DNA from: Bacteroidales bacterium
Lineage (GTDB): Bacteria > Bacteroidota > Bacteroidia > Bacteroidales > UBA932
Assembly: GCA_009774765.1 (NCBI GenBank)
Contig: VSOK01000076.1
Span: forward strand, 1-6,643
DNA length: 6,643 nucleotides
Direction: 5' to 3'
Shown: piece by piece, positions 5,412 through 6,643 of the stretch
How the letters are laid out: each line of letters opens with the position of its first letter
Numbering within the stretch: position 1 is the first letter of the stretch
Notes under the pieces: model-generated
What the model was told of the DNA's origin: nothing
The model's input: the letters and a program-made list of their open reading frames with translations, nothing else
Database searches by the model: none
Made by a program: the position numbers and the translations under genes

Positions 5412-6236
5412 ATGGCAGTAAGAAAATTCAAACCGGTAACTCCCGGACAGAGAAACAAGGTAATCAGTGCTTTTGACGATATTACCTGCAAGACCCCTTA
5501 TAAACCGCTCCTTGAGCCTATCAAGAAGTCAGGTGGACGTAACAATCAGGGTAAGATGACAATGCGCTATATCGGTGGCGGTCACAAGAGAATGTACCGT
5601 GTCATCGATTTCCACCGTACAAAAGACGAGTGCAAGGCAACTGTGATGACTATCGAGTACGATCCGAACCGCAGTGCACGTATCGCTCTTGTCCAGTACG
5701 AGGATGGCGTAAAGAAATATATTATCGCTCCTAACGGACTCAAAGTAGGACAGGTTATCGCTTCCGGTGCAGGTGTTGCTCCTGAGGTAGGTAATGCTCT
5801 CCCTCTCTCTGAAATTCCGCTTGGTACACTTGTTCACAACATCGAGCTCCGTCCTGGACAGGGTGCCGCTATGGCACGTTCTGCAGGAACATACGCTCAG
5901 CTCGCTGCACGTGAAGGAAACCACGCTATTCTCCGTCTGCCTTCAGGTGAGACAAGAATGGTGCTCGTATCCTGCCGTGCAACTGTGGGAACAGTATCTA
6001 ATCCAGACCACAATTTGGAGTCACACGGAAAGGCCGGTCGCCGCAGATGGCTCGGACGCAGACCTCGTAACCGCGGTGTCGTAATGAACCCGGTAGATCA
6101 CCCTATGGGAGGTGGTGAAGGTCGTGCATCAGGAGGACATCCACGTTCACGCAAGGGTCTTCCAGCTAAGGGATACAAGACTCGTAATCCAAAAGCGACT
6201 TCAAACAAGTTTATCATTGAAAGAAGGAAAAAATAA
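5412..6236 (+). CDS. rplB: 50S ribosomal protein uL2
   Basis: 274-residue uL2, one of the most conserved ribosomal proteins, needed for subunit association and peptidyl transferase centre formation. The N-terminal MAVRKFKPVTPGQRNK, the central GGGHKRMYRVIDFHR (56-69) and ELRPGQGAAMARSAGTYAQ, and the C-terminal NPVDHPMGGGEGR (226-238) are intact. His230 corresponds to the E. coli histidine (His229 in mature numbering) implicated in activity. HPM replaces the enterobacterial HPH, and the tail ends SNKFIIERRKK, which looks typical of Bacteroidota. It begins 12 bases after the rplW stop and is followed by rpsS after 19 bases. Confidence 0.98.
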   Translation: MAVRKFKPVTPGQRNKVISAFDDITCKTPYKPLLEPIKKSGGRNNQGKMTMRYIGGGHKRMYRVIDFHRTKDECKATVMTIEYDPNRSARIALVQYEDGVKKYIIAPNGLKVGQVIASGAGVAPEVGNALPLSEIPLGTLVHNIELRPGQGAAMARSAGTYAQLAAREGNHAILRLPSGETRMVLVSCRATVGTVSNPDHNLESHGKAGRRRWLGRRPRNRGVVMNPVDHPMGGGEGRASGGHPRSRKGLPAKGYKTRNPKATSNKFIIERRKK

Positions 6237-6255
6237 CGGAATAAATTAAGAGATT

Positions 6256-6525
6256 ATGAGTCGTTCATTAAGAAAAGGTCCTTATATTCAGGAAGCCCTT
6301 GAAAAAAGAATTCTTGCTATGAATGAAGGTAGCATGAAGAAAGAGGTTGTCAAGACTTGGTCACGCGCAAGTATGATCTCTCCTGACTTTGTAGGTCACA
6401 CCATCGCAGTTCATAATGGTAACAAATTTATTCCTGTTTATGTAACTGAGAATATGGTAGGTCACAAGCTTGGTGAGTTTGCGCCAACAAGAACTTTCAA
6501 AGGCCATTCGGGCAATCGTAAATAA
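6256..6525 (+). CDS. rpsS: 30S ribosomal protein uS19
   Basis: 89-residue uS19 of the 30S head, which forms a complex with uS13 and contacts 16S rRNA near the A-site finger. It is recognised by MSRSLRKGPY (1-10), TWSRASMISPDFVGHTIAVHNG (34-55) and MVGHKLGEFAPTRTFKGH (67-84). Length is typical. The ATG follows an A/T-rich spacer with only AAGAG as a possible weak ribosome binding site. Standard position between rplB and rplV in the same transcript. Confidence 0.98.
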   Translation: MSRSLRKGPYIQEALEKRILAMNEGSMKKEVVKTWSRASMISPDFVGHTIAVHNGNKFIPVYVTENMVGHKLGEFAPTRTFKGHSGNRK

Positions 6526-6545
6526 TTTAAAATGAAATTGTAATT

Positions 6546-6643
6546 ATGGGAGCTCGTAAAAGACAGATGGCCGAGAGGCTGAAAGAAATAAAGAAGCAGA
6601 CAGCTATCGCAAAGATGAATGACGTGCCTACATCCCCCCGCAA
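6546..6643 (+). CDS. rplV: 50S ribosomal protein uL22, N-terminal fragment (cut by window edge)
   Basis: The last 98 bases encode MGARKRQMAERLKEIKKQTA, then IAKMNDVPTSPRK. The MGARK start and the VPTSPRK motif, which leads into the conserved RLV segment in full-length proteins, identify uL22, a protein lining the exit tunnel. The position directly after rpsS is canonical. The start at 6546 is chosen because it matches the Bacteroidota N-terminus; the nearby ATG at 6532 runs into a stop after three codons. The tunnel beta-hairpin lies beyond the window. Confidence 0.95.
   Translation, partial: MGARKRQMAERLKEIKKQTAIAKMNDVPTSPR

Overview
The window looks like a chromosomal housekeeping region of a member of the Bacteroidota, most likely order Bacteroidales. 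Three things point there: the ribosomal proteins have Bacteroidota-style sequences (uL3 starting MPGLIGKKIGMTSVF, uL2 ending in IIERRKK, uL22 starting MGARK); the promoters fit the Bacteroidota sigma-factor pattern TTG-N19-22-TATATTTG, not -35/-10; and the start of the uL3 gene is preceded by A/T-rich sequence without a Shine-Dalgarno motif. The genus cannot be fixed from the sequence alone.

Left half (1-3525, minus strand). Three genes appear to form one transcription unit read right to left: cdaA (membrane diadenylate cyclase making c-di-AMP), mutS2 (MutS-like ATPase with a C-terminal Smr nuclease domain), and the first 31 codons of a yraN/UPF0102 gene that runs off the left edge. Gaps are 18 and 54 bases. 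mutS2 most likely starts at TTG behind an unusually strong AGGAGGG motif.

Middle (3526-3838). A 313-base divergent control region. It holds one good rightward promoter for the ribosomal operon, two leftward promoter-like boxes for cdaA lying in two copies of an ~60-base direct repeat, and a short GC-rich hairpin near each predicted transcript 5' end.

Right half (3839-6643, plus strand). The beginning of the S10-spc ribosomal protein cluster: rplC, rplD, rplW, rplB, rpsS and a partial rplV, in canonical order with 4-20 base gaps. The usual first gene, rpsJ (uS10), is not there: rplC is first, directly behind the divergent promoter region.

The ribosomal proteins supply the peptidyl-transferase region and exit tunnel of the 50S subunit (uL2, uL3, uL4, uL22, uL23) and the head of the 30S subunit (uS19). 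The leftward unit combines second-messenger synthesis with two DNA-processing proteins. I saw no mobile element, CRISPR array, tRNA, rRNA or clear intrinsic terminator. The genes are ordinary; the points worth a second look are in the divergent regulatory region and in the gene arrangement.
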